From the NCBI GenBank assembly GCA_019022495.1, contig JAFEKR010000002.1, forward strand, positions 5,456,001-5,520,000: a stretch of 64,000 nt of DNA. The letters are read 5' to 3'. A program made the position numbers and the translations under genes. Below, piece after piece: positions 1 through 10,708 of the stretch; the stretch's first letter is position 1; the number at the start of each line of letters is the position of its first letter. This DNA comes from Epichloe hybrida (lineage: Eukaryota; Ascomycota; Sordariomycetes; Hypocreales; Clavicipitaceae). Below the pieces are notes generated by a model. That model was given only the letters and a program-made list of their open reading frames with translations, did not search any database and was not told the DNA's origin.

Positions 1-480
1 ACATAGGCGTTGAAGGTCGCATGACCAATCACGTCATGACTTGACCACCCATGTTGGCTATGAGTTGCATGTCGCGGTTCGAACAATCTGTTAGCGTACC
101 ATACTATATACAATATAGCATGACTGGCTTGACGCCCAATTGACTGTAGCATGAACGAGGCAAGGAAAAAAAAACAGTTGTCGCAACGTGTTGTCTCCAG
201 ACAACTACACTCATTCCGTGTACATGCTATGAACCATCAGGGGGGGGTGGTTGCTGGACAAGTCATGTGGAGCCCGGTTTTTGGAGCTGGTCCGCCGCGC
301 CGCCTCTGATGCTTCTCTTTTGCGACAACCTCAACTTACAACCGCCACGACGCCAATGATCCTCAATGTCCCACGAGCAATATCGTCACCCACGAAAACA
401 ACCAGCGAACAATCTTCTGCCACGTTCTCAAAGAGGGCGTCCTTACCAAAGCTGCATATAGCAGCGCACGAGCCATCACC
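1..480. other. Left-edge intergenic region and leader of the NSRP1-like gene
   Basis: No convincing coding sequence is visible. The stretch has short homopolymers (A run near 166-174, G run near 241-247) and a pyrimidine- and AC-rich segment before the start codon at 481, as is usual for a fungal 5' leader. The short open frame at 251-484 has no recognisable features and overlaps the real start. Confidence 0.5.
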
Positions 481-1710
481 ATGAGCAAGCCCCTAGCCTT
501 TGGGCTCAACCTATCCAAAAAGACCAGCAGCACAACGAAGCCGAAAGCGACCCTGTCAAAAAAGCCATCAGCCTTTGGAGCTGCAGATGATGACGATGAA
601 TCAGCCGATGAGCACAGCAAAGGGGAGGTGGGACTCCAGAACATCGGCGGCGGCGATCTGGACGACTTTGGCGCAGCAATATCAACCTCGGATTCACGAA
701 AGACGGCCAAATTAAAACCAGACCTCCCGTCACAACCCCCCAAACTAAAATCGAAACCTCAAAAAAGTGCCATGCTCGGCGATCTATCCAGCTCACTGGC
801 GTCCAAGAAAAATGCCCAGGCAGCAACAGAACTGGACCCCAGTGTCTACGAATACGACTCAGTGTACGACTCTTTAAAACCAAAGAAGGAAGCGACAATC
901 GAGGAGGCCGAGAGAAAACCTAAATACATGAAAAGCCTTCTCCAGGCAGCCGAGGTCCGAAAGCGAGACGCCTTGATCGCAGAGGAGAAGAAGATTGCGC
1001 GCGAAAGAGCAGCCGAAGGCGACGAATTCGCCGATAAAGAGAGGTTCGTGACAGAGGCATACAAGAAGCAGCAGGAAGAAAACAAGAGATTGGAGGAAGA
1101 AGAAAAACGCAGAGAGGAAGAGGAGGCCAAGAAGAATGAAGGAGGGGGCATGTCTGCATTCTACCGCAAACTCTTGGACAAAGATGAGGCGAGGCACACG
1201 GAGATTGTCAAGGCGACGGCGGAAAAAGCGAAGCAGGGACTGTCCGCGGAGGACAACCAGAAATCTGACGAGCCGAGTCTGGAAAAGTCAGAAGCTGATC
1301 TGGCGAAAGAGCTGAATGAGAAGGGCGCCTCTGTCGCAGTCAATGAGGATGGACAAGTGGTCGATAAAAGGCAGCTGCTGAGGGGCGGCCTCAACATCAG
1401 CTTGAACAAGAAGGAGGAGGTCAAGAGAGACGCCGAACGTCCGAAGGAGACCGAGAAGAGAACCACAGATGGCATGCAGTTTGGTAGAAAGCAGGCTATG
1501 AGGGAACGCCAGACTCGCATGATGGAGGAACAGCTGGAACAGTCACTGAAGCGATCGAGAGAGGCCGAGGAAGCGCAACGGCAGGAAGTGGAGCGGGCGT
1601 CCAAGAGTAGGAAGACCGAGACTGACATTTCAAGCGCAAAGGAGCGCTACCTTGCGAGAAAGAAGGCCGCAGAAGAGGCTAAGAAGCAAGGGGTTGGTGC
1701 TGTAGAATAG
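481..1710 (+). CDS. NSRP1-like (DUF2040) coiled-coil pre-mRNA splicing regulator
   Basis: Single-exon gene of 409 codons. The product resembles nuclear speckle splicing regulatory protein 1 (CCDC55, DUF2040 family). The diagnostic block lies around residues 118-200: a DPSVYEYDSVYDSLK-type motif, then KPKYMKSLLQAAEVRKRD, then an EGDEFADKE-x-FVT-x-AYKKQ block, all hallmarks of that domain. A long charged coiled coil rich in E, K and R follows (about residues 195-245). The N-terminus is Lys/Ser-rich with a short acidic patch (DDDDES), and the C-terminus is again a charged helix ending in a Lys-rich tail, suiting a nuclear protein. Family knowledge places it in the spliceosome/speckle environment; a role in alternative splicing here is inferred. 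The start was chosen because the ATG at 481 begins the conserved KPLAFGLNL-like N-terminus. The TAG stop is at 1708-1710. Confidence 0.85.
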   Translation: MSKPLAFGLNLSKKTSSTTKPKATLSKKPSAFGAADDDDESADEHSKGEVGLQNIGGGDLDDFGAAISTSDSRKTAKLKPDLPSQPPKLKSKPQKSAMLGDLSSSLASKKNAQAATELDPSVYEYDSVYDSLKPKKEATIEEAERKPKYMKSLLQAAEVRKRDALIAEEKKIARERAAEGDEFADKERFVTEAYKKQQEENKRLEEEEKRREEEEAKKNEGGGMSAFYRKLLDKDEARHTEIVKATAEKAKQGLSAEDNQKSDEPSLEKSEADLAKELNEKGASVAVNEDGQVVDKRQLLRGGLNISLNKKEEVKRDAERPKETEKRTTDGMQFGRKQAMRERQTRMMEEQLEQSLKRSREAEEAQRQEVERASKSRKTETDISSAKERYLARKKAAEEAKKQGVGAVE

Positions 1711-1984
1711 ATACCCATGAAAGAAATGACGACAGCCACGGGCTGCGGTGATTTGACTGAATGTACTAACTCATTGGGCGAACAAAGAATCTCTGCCAAA
1801 AGGCGACTGCCATCTATGCTTGCTCAGAAAATATATCCCAAACATGGTCGTCTAGTATACACACCTACATCCGGTCTTCTAAGAGTCGTTCATAAAGTAC
1901 AATTTTCCACAATAGTATACTGCCAATGGAAACAAACTCCGCCCACCATTATCCGATTCAACTGATTCCTCGATAAGCCACATT

Positions 1985-2339
1985 TCATGAGCTGGGATTG
2001 CTTTGCTCTTGACGTATTCTGTTGATGTACGCGGCATTGACTTGGTTCCACGCAGCCATGTATTTCTCCACGCAAGTCGTCATGCATGTCTGTTCGCCGC
2101 TCGACAAGGAGCTTCCGGGCTTGGGTACGCATTTCTCGAAACAGCTCTCTTGGAGTTTCTATATTTCGGGCCCCAAGATCAGCACGTGCGAGCTAGAAGC
2201 GAGGACAAGTCGTTGGGACGGGAGAGTAGAATGCATTTCGCAGACTTGCGCATACCTCGATGAGGACTCGGGCATTGGCCAGGTTCGCCTCGGCAAGAAC
2301 CTGCTTCATCACTGACTGCTTGACGGAGCCGGAATCCAT
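1985..2339 (-). CDS. tim13: Tim13, small Tim chaperone of the mitochondrial intermembrane space
   Basis: Two exons on the minus strand, complement(join(1985..2158, 2256..2339)), with a 97-nt GT-AG intron joined in phase 0, giving 85 residues, the normal size for a small Tim. Exon 1 reads MDSGSVKQSVMKQV and ends at ARVLIE; exon 2 starts KLQESCFEKC. The twin CX3C signature is complete (CFEKC and CMTTC), separated by the PKPGSSLSSGEQ loop, and the C-terminus is AAWNQVNAAYINRI, typical of Tim13. The family works with Tim8 in a hexamer that escorts hydrophobic precursors (such as Tim23) across the intermembrane space. The four Cys form two intramolecular disulfides through the Mia40 pathway (family knowledge). 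It lies divergently from the lectin gene. Confidence 0.93.
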
Positions 2340-2750
2340 TGTGGGTTTGGTTATGGGAATTGTGTCTCTCTCAGTTCCTGTGTCGGTGGTGCGATGTTCG
2401 TGTCGTAGCTTGTTAGTAAAGACGGGACTGGAGATCGAAAAGTGTAAAGTGTTGTTGCATCTGTGGCTGGTGAGAGTGTCTTTTCAGCCACAACAGCTTT
2501 TTCCAGCTCTCCGAACGCCCTTTTTTGGCCCCGTTTGGAAGAGGACAGCTGTGCTAGCGGCCAACTCTGCAACAGACCAAACTTGCTTTGTCACACGCTG
2601 GTGACAGGGAGACCGAAATAGAGACACCGGTGCCTTTGCTGGGCATTACATCAACGGCTGTCCGCGCTTGGGTTGGCACTTTTTGTTTCCGCACTCTTCT
2701 CGCTTGCTTCGCGATTTCGAATTGCCTTCTCAGCGCACACATACATCACA
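2340..2750. other. Divergent promoter region between tim13 and the lectin gene
   Basis: This 411-nt spacer separates the two start codons. It carries T-rich and pyrimidine-rich patches (for example around 2519-2527) and a short CT-rich leader just before 2751. No gene, RNA or repeat was recognised. Confidence 0.5.
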
Positions 2751-3904
2751 ATGCGGCTGTCAGCTGTTCCCGCCGCGCTCCTGGCAGGCCTAGTAGGCAC
2801 TGCGCAGGCCGACCATGCGTCCGACTTGAAGAGTATCTCGGTAGGTTTAACATTCGTCGCGATGCTTGCTTCTGAAGAAAACGCTTCTAATTGTATTGGC
2901 AGCTTCGAACCCACAGCATTCAGCAGGTCAGTTCTGGACAAACCACCAAACCCCTCCACGAGGTGGAACGGATGTGACGTGCCGCCCCCCAAAGAAATAC
3001 CGGGAGAAAAGCTAACATGACAATCGGAAATCAGCCTTACCTCGATTCGGATATGCAGAGCCGATGGTTTGATTTTGGGGGAGATACAATCATTCGAACC
3101 GACTCGTACGTTCAAAGCACATGTGACCATCGATGCAGAGAAGACGAGAGAACAAGAATGAATGAATTGCTAAAAACAACGTCGTCATTAGTTACATCCG
3201 CCTGACATCCGACCTTCCCTCTCAGTCCGGCTGGCTATTCTCGCGAGTTCCTCTCACCGCAACCAACTGGGAAGTCGAGGTTGAATTCAAAATATCTGGC
3301 AAGCACCAGTTATATGGCGATGGCTTCGCCATGTGGATCACCAAGCAGCGCGGCCAAAGGGGCGAGGTGTTTGGTTCGACTGATCGGTTCGAGGGTCTTG
3401 GAATCTTCTTCGACACATACAAGAATAACAGACCTGGCGTGGTCTTTCCCTATGTCATGGCCATGCATGGCGACGGCCAAAAGTCATACAACAAAAATGA
3501 TGATGGTAAGGATGGCGAGCTGGCTGGCTGCTCGGCTCGAGGCATCCGACATGCCAGCATTCCTACCAAGATGCGTCTTACTTATATCCAGGACAAGCAG
3601 TTGAAGCTAGACCTTCAGTACAGAGAAGAAGACGAGTGGCAGTCATGCTTCGAGGTAAATAACCCTCCTCAAATTCCCAACATCGCGTACCTGGGCTTTA
3701 GCGCGGAGACCGGCGAGCTCAGCGATAACCACGACATCATCTCCGTGTCCACCAAGAACCTGTACAACAGCCCGGTCATGGGCCAGCAAGGGACAAATGT
3801 CAAGTATGGCGCCAGCAGGATTTTTCTTGTTTATTATTGTTCTCGGTGGCGGTTACGTCGGCTACACGGCCTACCGAGCGAAAAGCAAGAGTCATCGGTT
3901 TTAA
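2751..3904 (+). CDS. L-type (VIP36/Emp47-like) lectin of the early secretory pathway, with a frame change before the TM segment
   Basis: Exons 2751..2840, 2903..2926 (only 24 nt), 3035..3105 and 3192 onward join in phase. A cleavable signal peptide ends near AQADHASD, followed by the leguminous-type lectin domain: LRTHSIQQPYLDSD, WFDFGGDTIIRTD, YIRLTSDLPSQSGW, the metal/sugar-binding GDGFAMWIT and GLGIFFDTYKNN motifs, and the C-terminal lectin strand GFSAETGELSDNHDI. The family cycles between ER and Golgi and recognises high-mannose glycans on cargo. After residue ~270 the lectin frame runs into non-homologous sequence, while the expected single TM helix and cytosolic tail (GFFLFIIVLGGGYVGYTAY, then a Lys/Arg-rich tail ending HRF and TAA at 3902-3904) sit in the +1 frame from 3818. 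No GT-AG intron joins them in phase, and the linker normally found between lectin domain and TM helix is nearly absent. The frame change is an assembly or sequencing deletion or a true mutation. Confidence 0.8.
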
Positions 3905-5769
3905 ATCTATTACGAAAAACAAAAGACAAACGAAAATCCTGGAACATGGGAGTAATTGTTCCCTTTCCCCCTTCCGGACGATATCATGGGCGACAGGCAA
4001 TATCTTTGTGGATATAATGGGATCGGGAGCAAAATGATATCGAAGCGGGCGCATTGAAGACAAAAAACACTGATTACCACTTTGCATGGGTTAGCAATTT
4101 AATTTTCCTTTTGTGGTGGTGCTTGTTTCATATGAGGGCTATGAATGTGTAGTGTAAGAGATTAGGTAGTCGAGGCAGGTTTGATTTCGAAAAAGGCATT
4201 CCGTCGTTTTAAGAAAAGGAGTCCATTTTTTTGTTGTGAGGTCCGGGGGTTGGCGGCGCGGGAGGCTGAGCCGAGACGCACATCCAAACCTGGCGCCTGG
4301 TTGAGGTTCAATATCCGCGCAAGGATCATTTTCAACTATTATTATACCTTGCCTTTCCTCGTTACTTGTGTCTTCCAATGCTGGTACTCCTTACATCTCG
4401 GTCGATTCCACTTGGACAAAACGCAACTAGTGTCACTCGACCTAGTCCGCCGTGATCACCAGTCCGTTCGGCCTGGGAGGCGCAACCTTGTCTGGTCTCC
4501 ACACTCCGGGCCTCCATGTCTTCGAAGAGGCCTTCATTCGAGTGAGAATAAAAACCATGCGGGCCCATCAACAAGTTACACTCCCCATCTATACGCTTAT
4601 CTCTCTTTGTTTTTTTCTTTTCCCGTTGTTGTTTTTGTTGTACTACATGACCGTCTGCTATATTGCCGCTTGCCAAGTCTTGGCAGCTCACGATGTCGAC
4701 CCTCATGAACGATCTGCATGCATCACCTACCCAGCTAGACAAGATCAGGTACAGCGTATTAATAGCCGGGTGGCACCGCCGGCAACAGGATATTGCGAGC
4801 GCCGCCAGAACCAGCTTCATCTTGCTCGAAATCAATTGCTGCAAACTTTAATTCTCAGCGCAGTTGTCGATGAAGCCACGGAAGAAATGATGCTTGGGAA
4901 AGCTCTCGGTGGGCACTTCTGGAAATTATGCTTTCCTTGCATACGTTAAACCGTACCATTGCGTACATACTTCATGTGGCTACCAGCCGCATCTGCATAT
5001 TTCATGACTACGACAGCTCTCTAGTTCGCCTTGTGGCGGGAGGGCGCAGAAAAGGACAAATCAATTAAACCAATTCAAGGAACAGCACAAGCTGGGCTGG
5101 GCTGGGCTGGGCTGGGCTGAGCTACTCCGACGGGTCATTGAGCTTTTTGCTTTGGAACTGGCTGGCTGGCTCTGCCCTGTTTTGCTTGCAGCTGGTCGAA
5201 GAATTCCAAAGCTCCGGGGCAGGTGCGATTGCATGTGGTGCCGGGGACATCAATTGGTGTGCCGCTCTGTGCTTTATTTCCGCATTCGACTTCCACTTCA
5301 AGTCGAGGAGAGCTCCACTGGCCAAGTCCCCAAGTCACAGCTAGCTAGCTCTCTCTCAACCCACTGAATCGGGCACCTGGCCCGCTCCAAGTCACTCTTT
5401 CCCTTCATCAATGTTTCCCCGCTACCTCCACCAGACAGCTCCGCAGGCTGACACGCATTCCATGCACCAACCTGAGAAATTGAGAATTGACCAGTTGACC
5501 AGGCAGGTTCACTGATGAGCTTCTTAGGTACAAACAGGGCAGAGGCTAGAGCGAAGCAAAGAAAGCAGACGGCCAGACAAAAGACCAGTCTCCAACAGTC
5601 TCCAATCCACCCGTTCCTGCAACGGCTCCAAACATCCATCCACCTTTCTTCCTGTGCGCGATCCCCTCGTATCCTCCTGCGTAGCCGACGTCCCACGCGC
5701 CGTCCGTTCGGCCGATTCGACCTCGTCTTTTCCGATCTGCCTCGCCACGTGTGAAGCAGCAACTGCCCT
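3905..5769. other. Long intergenic region and 5' leader upstream of the PKA gene
   Basis: About 1.9 kb without a convincing gene. It contains a pyrimidine-rich block (4600-4640), a GCTGG tandem repeat (5091-5123) and, close to the PKA start, an ATG-initiated open frame of 79 codons (5515-5754) that would be an upstream ORF if transcription begins early enough. A short ATG frame at 4693 could splice over a ~40-nt intron (4748-4788) into a second short frame, but shows no recognisable domain. Long leaders before signalling kinases are common in filamentous fungi; transcription start data would settle it. Confidence 0.4.
5091..5123. repeat. GCTGG pentanucleotide tandem repeat
   Basis: Five perfect GCTGG units (5091-5115) are followed by a degenerate unit and a partial one. 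It is a simple-sequence repeat in the presumed upstream region of the PKA gene. Confidence 0.9.
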
Positions 5770-6024
5770 ATGCCTTCTCTTGGCTTTCTCAAGAAGAAGA
5801 GGACAAGGGACAGCAACCCCGACCCCTCTACCTCAAACCCCACCAGCCCCGTTGCTGCAACTGCAACTGCTACTGCAACATCTCCGTCAAAACCGTCCGA
5901 CCTGTCGACAAATCAATTCTTTGCTTCGCACGCGGGAGCTGCGCAGAAGTCTCCTATAGTTCCAGCTCCAGCTTCAGCTCCAGCTCCAGCTCAAAGCTCA
6001 TCATCCGTGCCTGCCTTCTCCCAA

Positions 6025-6061
<37 letters not shown>

Positions 6062-7687
6062 TGAGTCCCACAGCCGCCCAAGCAGGTACTACCTTTGCAA
6101 CGCCAGTGCCAATGCAAGCGAGTCAAGTCGACTCTCAGAACCTTCCCAGTATCAGCAACCTCATCCATCAGCCCCAAAATGGCGCCTCCGACAACAATTA
6201 CCCTTCTGCGCCGTACAATCCTGCTGCCCTAGGCGCCCAGCTCAGTCATCCTCCTAGTGCCAGTCCTGGAACCGATCCTGCTCGAATGCAACAACAGCAA
6301 CAACAAGCCTACCCACAGCCTACGATGCAATCGCCGCAGAACGCTGGGCATATGCCAGATCAACAGTATCAGCAGCAGCAGGTCCAGCAGCAGAAAAATC
6401 AACCGCAATCGCAACAGCAGCAGCAGCCGCCTCAGCAGGACCAACGCATTCATCATCAACATCAAGGAAGCGTGTCTCGTGTAACCAAGGGCAAGTACTC
6501 GTTGGGCGACTTTGACATACTGAGGACGCTCGGAACTGGTAGCTTCGGTCGTGTCCATCTAGTTCAATCGAAGCACAACCAACGGTTTTATGCCATCAAG
6601 GTGCTCAAGAAGGCCCAGGTTGTCAAGATGAAGCAAGTTGAGCATACCAACGATGAACGGCGTATGCTCAGCGATGTAAAGCATCCATTCCTAATCACCC
6701 TTTGGGGCACCTTCCAAGATTGGAAAAATGTCTACATGGTCATGGATTTTGTCGAAGGCGGAGAGCTGTTCTCCTTGCTGAGAAAGTCTGGGGTAGGTAT
6801 AAACATGCAGGAGATGAGACAAGCAGGGTCATTACTTGTCCTGTCTATCACCAGAATCAGGTCTGATGACTAACCATGCTTAGCGATTTCCCAACCCCGT
6901 TGCCAAGTTTTACGCCGCCGAAGCCACCCTAGCCCTCGAATACTTGCACTCCAAGAACATCATATATCGAGATCTCAAGCCCGAGAATTTGCTGCTGGAC
7001 CGGCATGGGCACCTCAAGATCACCGATTTTGGATTCGCGAAAAGGGTGCCAGACAAGACTTGGACCCTGTGTGGTACGCCAGATTATCTTGCGCCAGAGG
7101 TGGTCTCTAACAAAGGGTACAACAAGTCGGTAGATTGGTAAGCTGAACCGTCTCAATGCCTCTTGTTCCGGGTCGCCAAAGCATCCGCGCCGCTAATCAA
7201 ATTTCACACATGCAGGTGGTCACTGGGAATTCTGATTTACGAAATGCTTTGCGGCTACACCCCATTTTGGGACAGCGGGTCGCCAATGCGCATATACGAG
7301 AACATTCTCAAGGGAAAAATCAAATATCCAGCATACATCAATGCCGATGCCCAGAATTTGCTGGAGCGGTTGATCACTGCCGATCTCACCAAGAGACTAG
7401 GTAATTTGTATGGCGGCCCGCAAGATGTCAAAAGCCACCCTTGGTTTGCTGAAGTGACATGGGACCGACTGGCTCGAAAGGATATTGATGCCCCGTACAC
7501 GCCGCCGGTCAAGGCCGGCATGGGTGACGCAAGCCAGTTCGACAGATATCCCGAGGACCCTGAGAAATACGGAAGTACTGGCGGAAATGATGAGTATGCG
7601 AAGCTCCCCCTTGTTCTGTTGTTCTCTCAAAAGCCCCAGACGATTAACAATGCCTCTAGATATGGTCACATGTTCAACGATTTTTAA
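5770..7687 (+). CDS. pkaC: cAMP-dependent protein kinase catalytic subunit with Q-rich N-terminal extension
   Basis: Four exons join in phase, join(5770..6792, 6884..7137, 7216..7593, 7660..7687), giving 560 residues. The first ~240 residues are low-complexity and Gln/Pro/Ser-rich, including a CAG-encoded run at about residues 88-98. The AGC kinase domain begins near residue 248: glycine loop [12 protein letters not shown], catalytic lysine in YAIKVLKK, E in [21 protein letters not shown] catalytic loop, DFG as [11 protein letters not shown], and the activation loop [14 protein letters not shown] with the PDK1-site Thr. The last exon supplies YGHMFNDF, the FxxF hydrophobic motif typical of PKA. 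PKA phosphorylates targets after cAMP releases the regulatory subunit; in fungi it controls growth, conidiation and virulence traits (family knowledge). It could be either of the two fungal PKA catalytic paralogues; the Q-rich extension and motif set favour the main PkaC1 type. Confidence 0.95.
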
Positions 7688-8427
7688 ACGCACCAGACAG
7701 TAAAAATAGATGAGAAACTCTGCGCATGGTTTTGTGAGTTTTTGGCGTTTTGCGAGCAGGGGGGATGTGCTGGCCACTGAAGTGAAGTCGAGCGGAATCC
7801 TCGGAAACTACCTCGAGCTGTCCTTTGAAGGTGACTTGGATATTTTTATGGCAGTGTATTTCGTTATTTGGAACCGCGGTGCGCGGTGCGGAGGAGTTGA
7901 GCCGGGAAGCAAGGACAGACAAATAATTCGTGCGAATCGGAAGTGGCCCACCTTCTTTAGTCTCTAGCAACAAGTAATGACACGAGGCACCTGCATCAAA
8001 TACTTCCATGTACATACGCCAAGGCCCGGCATGAACACGATGACTTGCTAGGAGCGTGAGTCTGTGACATTGGCTGCGCGTCCTGGTCCGCAAAGGAGTT
8101 TGCAAGGAGGTGCCGAAAGTCACGAGGCTGGCCAGTGGCAGCAGAGTGGGAATGCAGCAATCCGGCAAGGGGACGGCCCGCTAGTGCACAAGTAAGTAAG
8201 TACTCGGTACTCCGTAGCAATCTCAACTTTGATACACGGTGCGCGTACCTCTCGGTCATCAGCCGAACTTGCACTGCTCTTCACAATCTCCTCTATCCTC
8301 TCCATTCCTTTCTCTGGCTTCTTCCCAGGACCCCATTCGCAGTACGATGCGAGAGTGCAGAGGTTGATCTTGGAAAACAACATTGTGTTGTTAAGCCTTG
8401 TCTCGGGCGGGAAAGACGAGCGCCAGG
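7688..8427. other. Spacer between the PKA and CorA-like genes
   Basis: A 740-nt spacer with no coding signal. It holds the 3' end of the kinase gene, one TACTCCGTA word at 8208-8216 (see the motif finding), and a CT-rich run (8277-8330) before the next start codon that looks like a leader. Confidence 0.5.
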
Positions 8428-10419
8428 ATGGACGACTACATGTTTCGGTACTATGTGGATGAGTGTCGGACGGTCGAAGAGGCGACGACGTATCTGGAAA
8501 TCTTCAACTACTCGGTTCGTGCTACGTTCCACTACAGAATTGGGCAATGCAAGGTGGTGAGCTGATGATATATGTGTCTCGTCTCAGGATCCCTTTTACA
8601 ACTCATGCGAGGAGCATCCATTGACGGCGGATGAGTTTAACAACTTCTTGCATTGACGGGTATGTACTCCGTGTACCACCGGCCTGGATCCAGATTGGAG
8701 GGGAGTGCGAGTCATCAGGAATTGGGAAAATGTTGCTGACTTTGAAAGGGTGCATTTGCGCCTCCGGACAAGCTGCGAGAGGGCACCGAGTTGTTGAGTG
8801 GGATACGGCTAATGTGAGTGAGTCTCATGCCTTGAAAGGAGCCATTTGTGCCCTCTGCCCGAGTGCAGCAATCGATCTAACAGTCAATAGCATCCAGAAA
8901 AATGCCAAGGACAAGGACACATTTATGCCAAAGTTGCTATCACTGCCAAAGGACTCGTACGCGGCCATGGTAAGAGTGATGAAGTTGCCCTTTCGCGGCA
9001 TCGAAACGACATCTGTCGTGGGGCCATTCTTCTGGTGTTCGTTTGATCAGGACGACGATGATCCTCATTTGCGTGCGTTGTGTGTCCATTTCGAAATTTG
9101 CAGTGATAGCTTGCCAACATGCCTCATTGACGCCTAACTTACTTTTGTTTCCCCCGGTGATAGAAATCATTCACAGGAAATCAGATGTTCGCAAAAAGGG
9201 CAAAACCCGCGGCTGGGAAATTATGCTCTCCTACTCCTTCAAGACAGGCATCACGACGGGCTTCGTCAAGGGAACCCCTTCGTCGGACATGGTCTCTGCA
9301 CTGCAACACGTGCGCGCCTGCGCCGACCAAGTCGGACACCCGATGCTGCTGCCTGTCATTATCCTCTCGTACGACTTATCGCCCGCGAATGACCAGAAGC
9401 AGCGCGACGCGCGAGATTGGCTCCGCCGCCTCGAGAACGCCGTCAGTCTGCGCAACGAGGTCGAGGAGCACGAGCAGTACTTCCAAGATGGTCTGCTGGA
9501 AGTTGACGGGCTGAACCGCGACCTGGTCGAGTGCCACGGGCACGTCATGTGGAAGAGGCCGCAGGCTTATCTGGCGCTGGCTGAGGAAATGGAAAAGGGG
9601 ATGGAGCGCTTCAAGGAGATGATGGGGGAGGTGAAGAGGGAGAGGCACGAGCTATGGGGAGACGCCGAAAGGACACACCACAAGGAGATTGATAAGCTGC
9701 ATAGGAGCCTGGCTGCGCGGCTGGAGGTTTACAAGGCCAAGCTCAAGGGCTTGGAGAATTACATCCACACGACACTGGAGAGGTTGAAGGTTCAGAGGGA
9801 AGCGGTATGTCTCGCCATCTCCACGTCCTCTCCCGCCGCCACACGCGCAATTACCCCACTCGCTTCGCCATAGACATTCACGTATTCATGCTGACGAGAA
9901 ACAAAAGCTATACAACATCATGTCTCAGCGCGAAGCACGGCTCAACCTCGAAATTGCCGGAGAACAGCGCCGCATCGCACACGCCAGTAAACGAGACAGC
10001 ACAGCCATGAAGACCATCTCCCTCATGGGAACGCTCTTCCTCCCCGGGACGTACCTCGCTTCCGTCTTCAGCATGACATTCTTCAACTTTCAAGAAAGTA
10101 AGCCGGCTCAACAACTGAACTACCAATCCCCCCCCCATCCCCGCCGTTCTTCTAACGCGTTGTGTTGTACCCATTAGCCGCGCACCCCGTCTCCACAAGT
10201 CTATGGATCTACTTTGCCGTCACGATTCCCATCACTGCCTCCATCGTAGCCATATGGATGTTATTTGATCGCCGTCGCGAAGCCCAGTATGCCAAGGACG
10301 ATGAGTACCTGGAGCAGAATATAGAAAAGATGGAGAAGGATATCATGTTTCATCTGAGGAAGAGGACCATGAGTAAGGCTCATACTTGGAACTCGCTCAG
10401 TTCGCCGCCGAGGCCGTGA
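8428..10419 (+). CDS. Fungal CorA-like (Mg2+ transporter-like) membrane protein; exon 2 has an in-frame stop
   Basis: Seven exons can be joined in consistent phase: 8428..8514, 8588..8659, 8749..8813, 8891..9072, 9164..9804, 9908..10097, 10178..10419 (492 codons before the final stop, counting one internal TGA). The N-terminal part (APPDKLREGTELLSG, then MPKLLSLPKDSYAAMVRVMKLP, KKGKTRGWEIMLSYSFKTG) matches the soluble domain of a large filamentous-fungal CorA-like family. A long charged coiled coil (about residues 240-350) precedes two TM helices: AMKTISLMGTLFLPGTYLAS-VFSMTFF and STSLWIYFAVTIPITASIVAIWMLF. The CorA GMN signature is not present, as is common in these fungal relatives, so Mg2+ transport is uncertain. 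The TGA at 8654-8656 falls in exon 2 (codon 52). Exon 2 is 72 nt and flanked by phase-0 introns, so skipping it would restore one open frame. Nonsense mutation, error or poison exon are all possible. Confidence 0.72.
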
Positions 10420-10708
10420 TGAAGAGGGGGGAACAAAGGGACACACTGGTTTGTACTTGACGTGCAGCCTTGGGGAGACGGATTCACTGTTCAAGAGTTC
10501 AAGATGCATTGCGGTTTGATTAATCATTAGAAAAAAAAGAAGTCTAGAAGGGATAGTGTCTATGCCAAAGAGCCTGTCGTAACGCCAGAACCATGCATCG
10601 TTCATCGCGTGGCTTCATGTTCCCATCACGAATTGTTGTCTAGAAAATCAAAAAATCACTTGCGCCAGAATTGAAAAAAAAAAAGAACAAAAAAAAAAAA
10701 AACCGGCA

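Noticed and set aside
363..743. 126-codon minus-strand ORF at the left edge
   Set aside because: It overlaps the well-supported NSRP1-like gene on the other strand and has no recognisable features.
3500..3817. Intron from GGTAAG at ~3508 to CAG at 3817 as explanation of the lectin frame change
   Set aside because: The phase would fit but it would delete the core of the lectin domain, which is clearly coding; rejected in favour of a deletion.
4452..4949. 165-codon plus-strand ORF upstream of the PKA gene
   Set aside because: No recognised domain, low-complexity hydrophobic centre from a pyrimidine-rich tract, and no splice structure that I could support.
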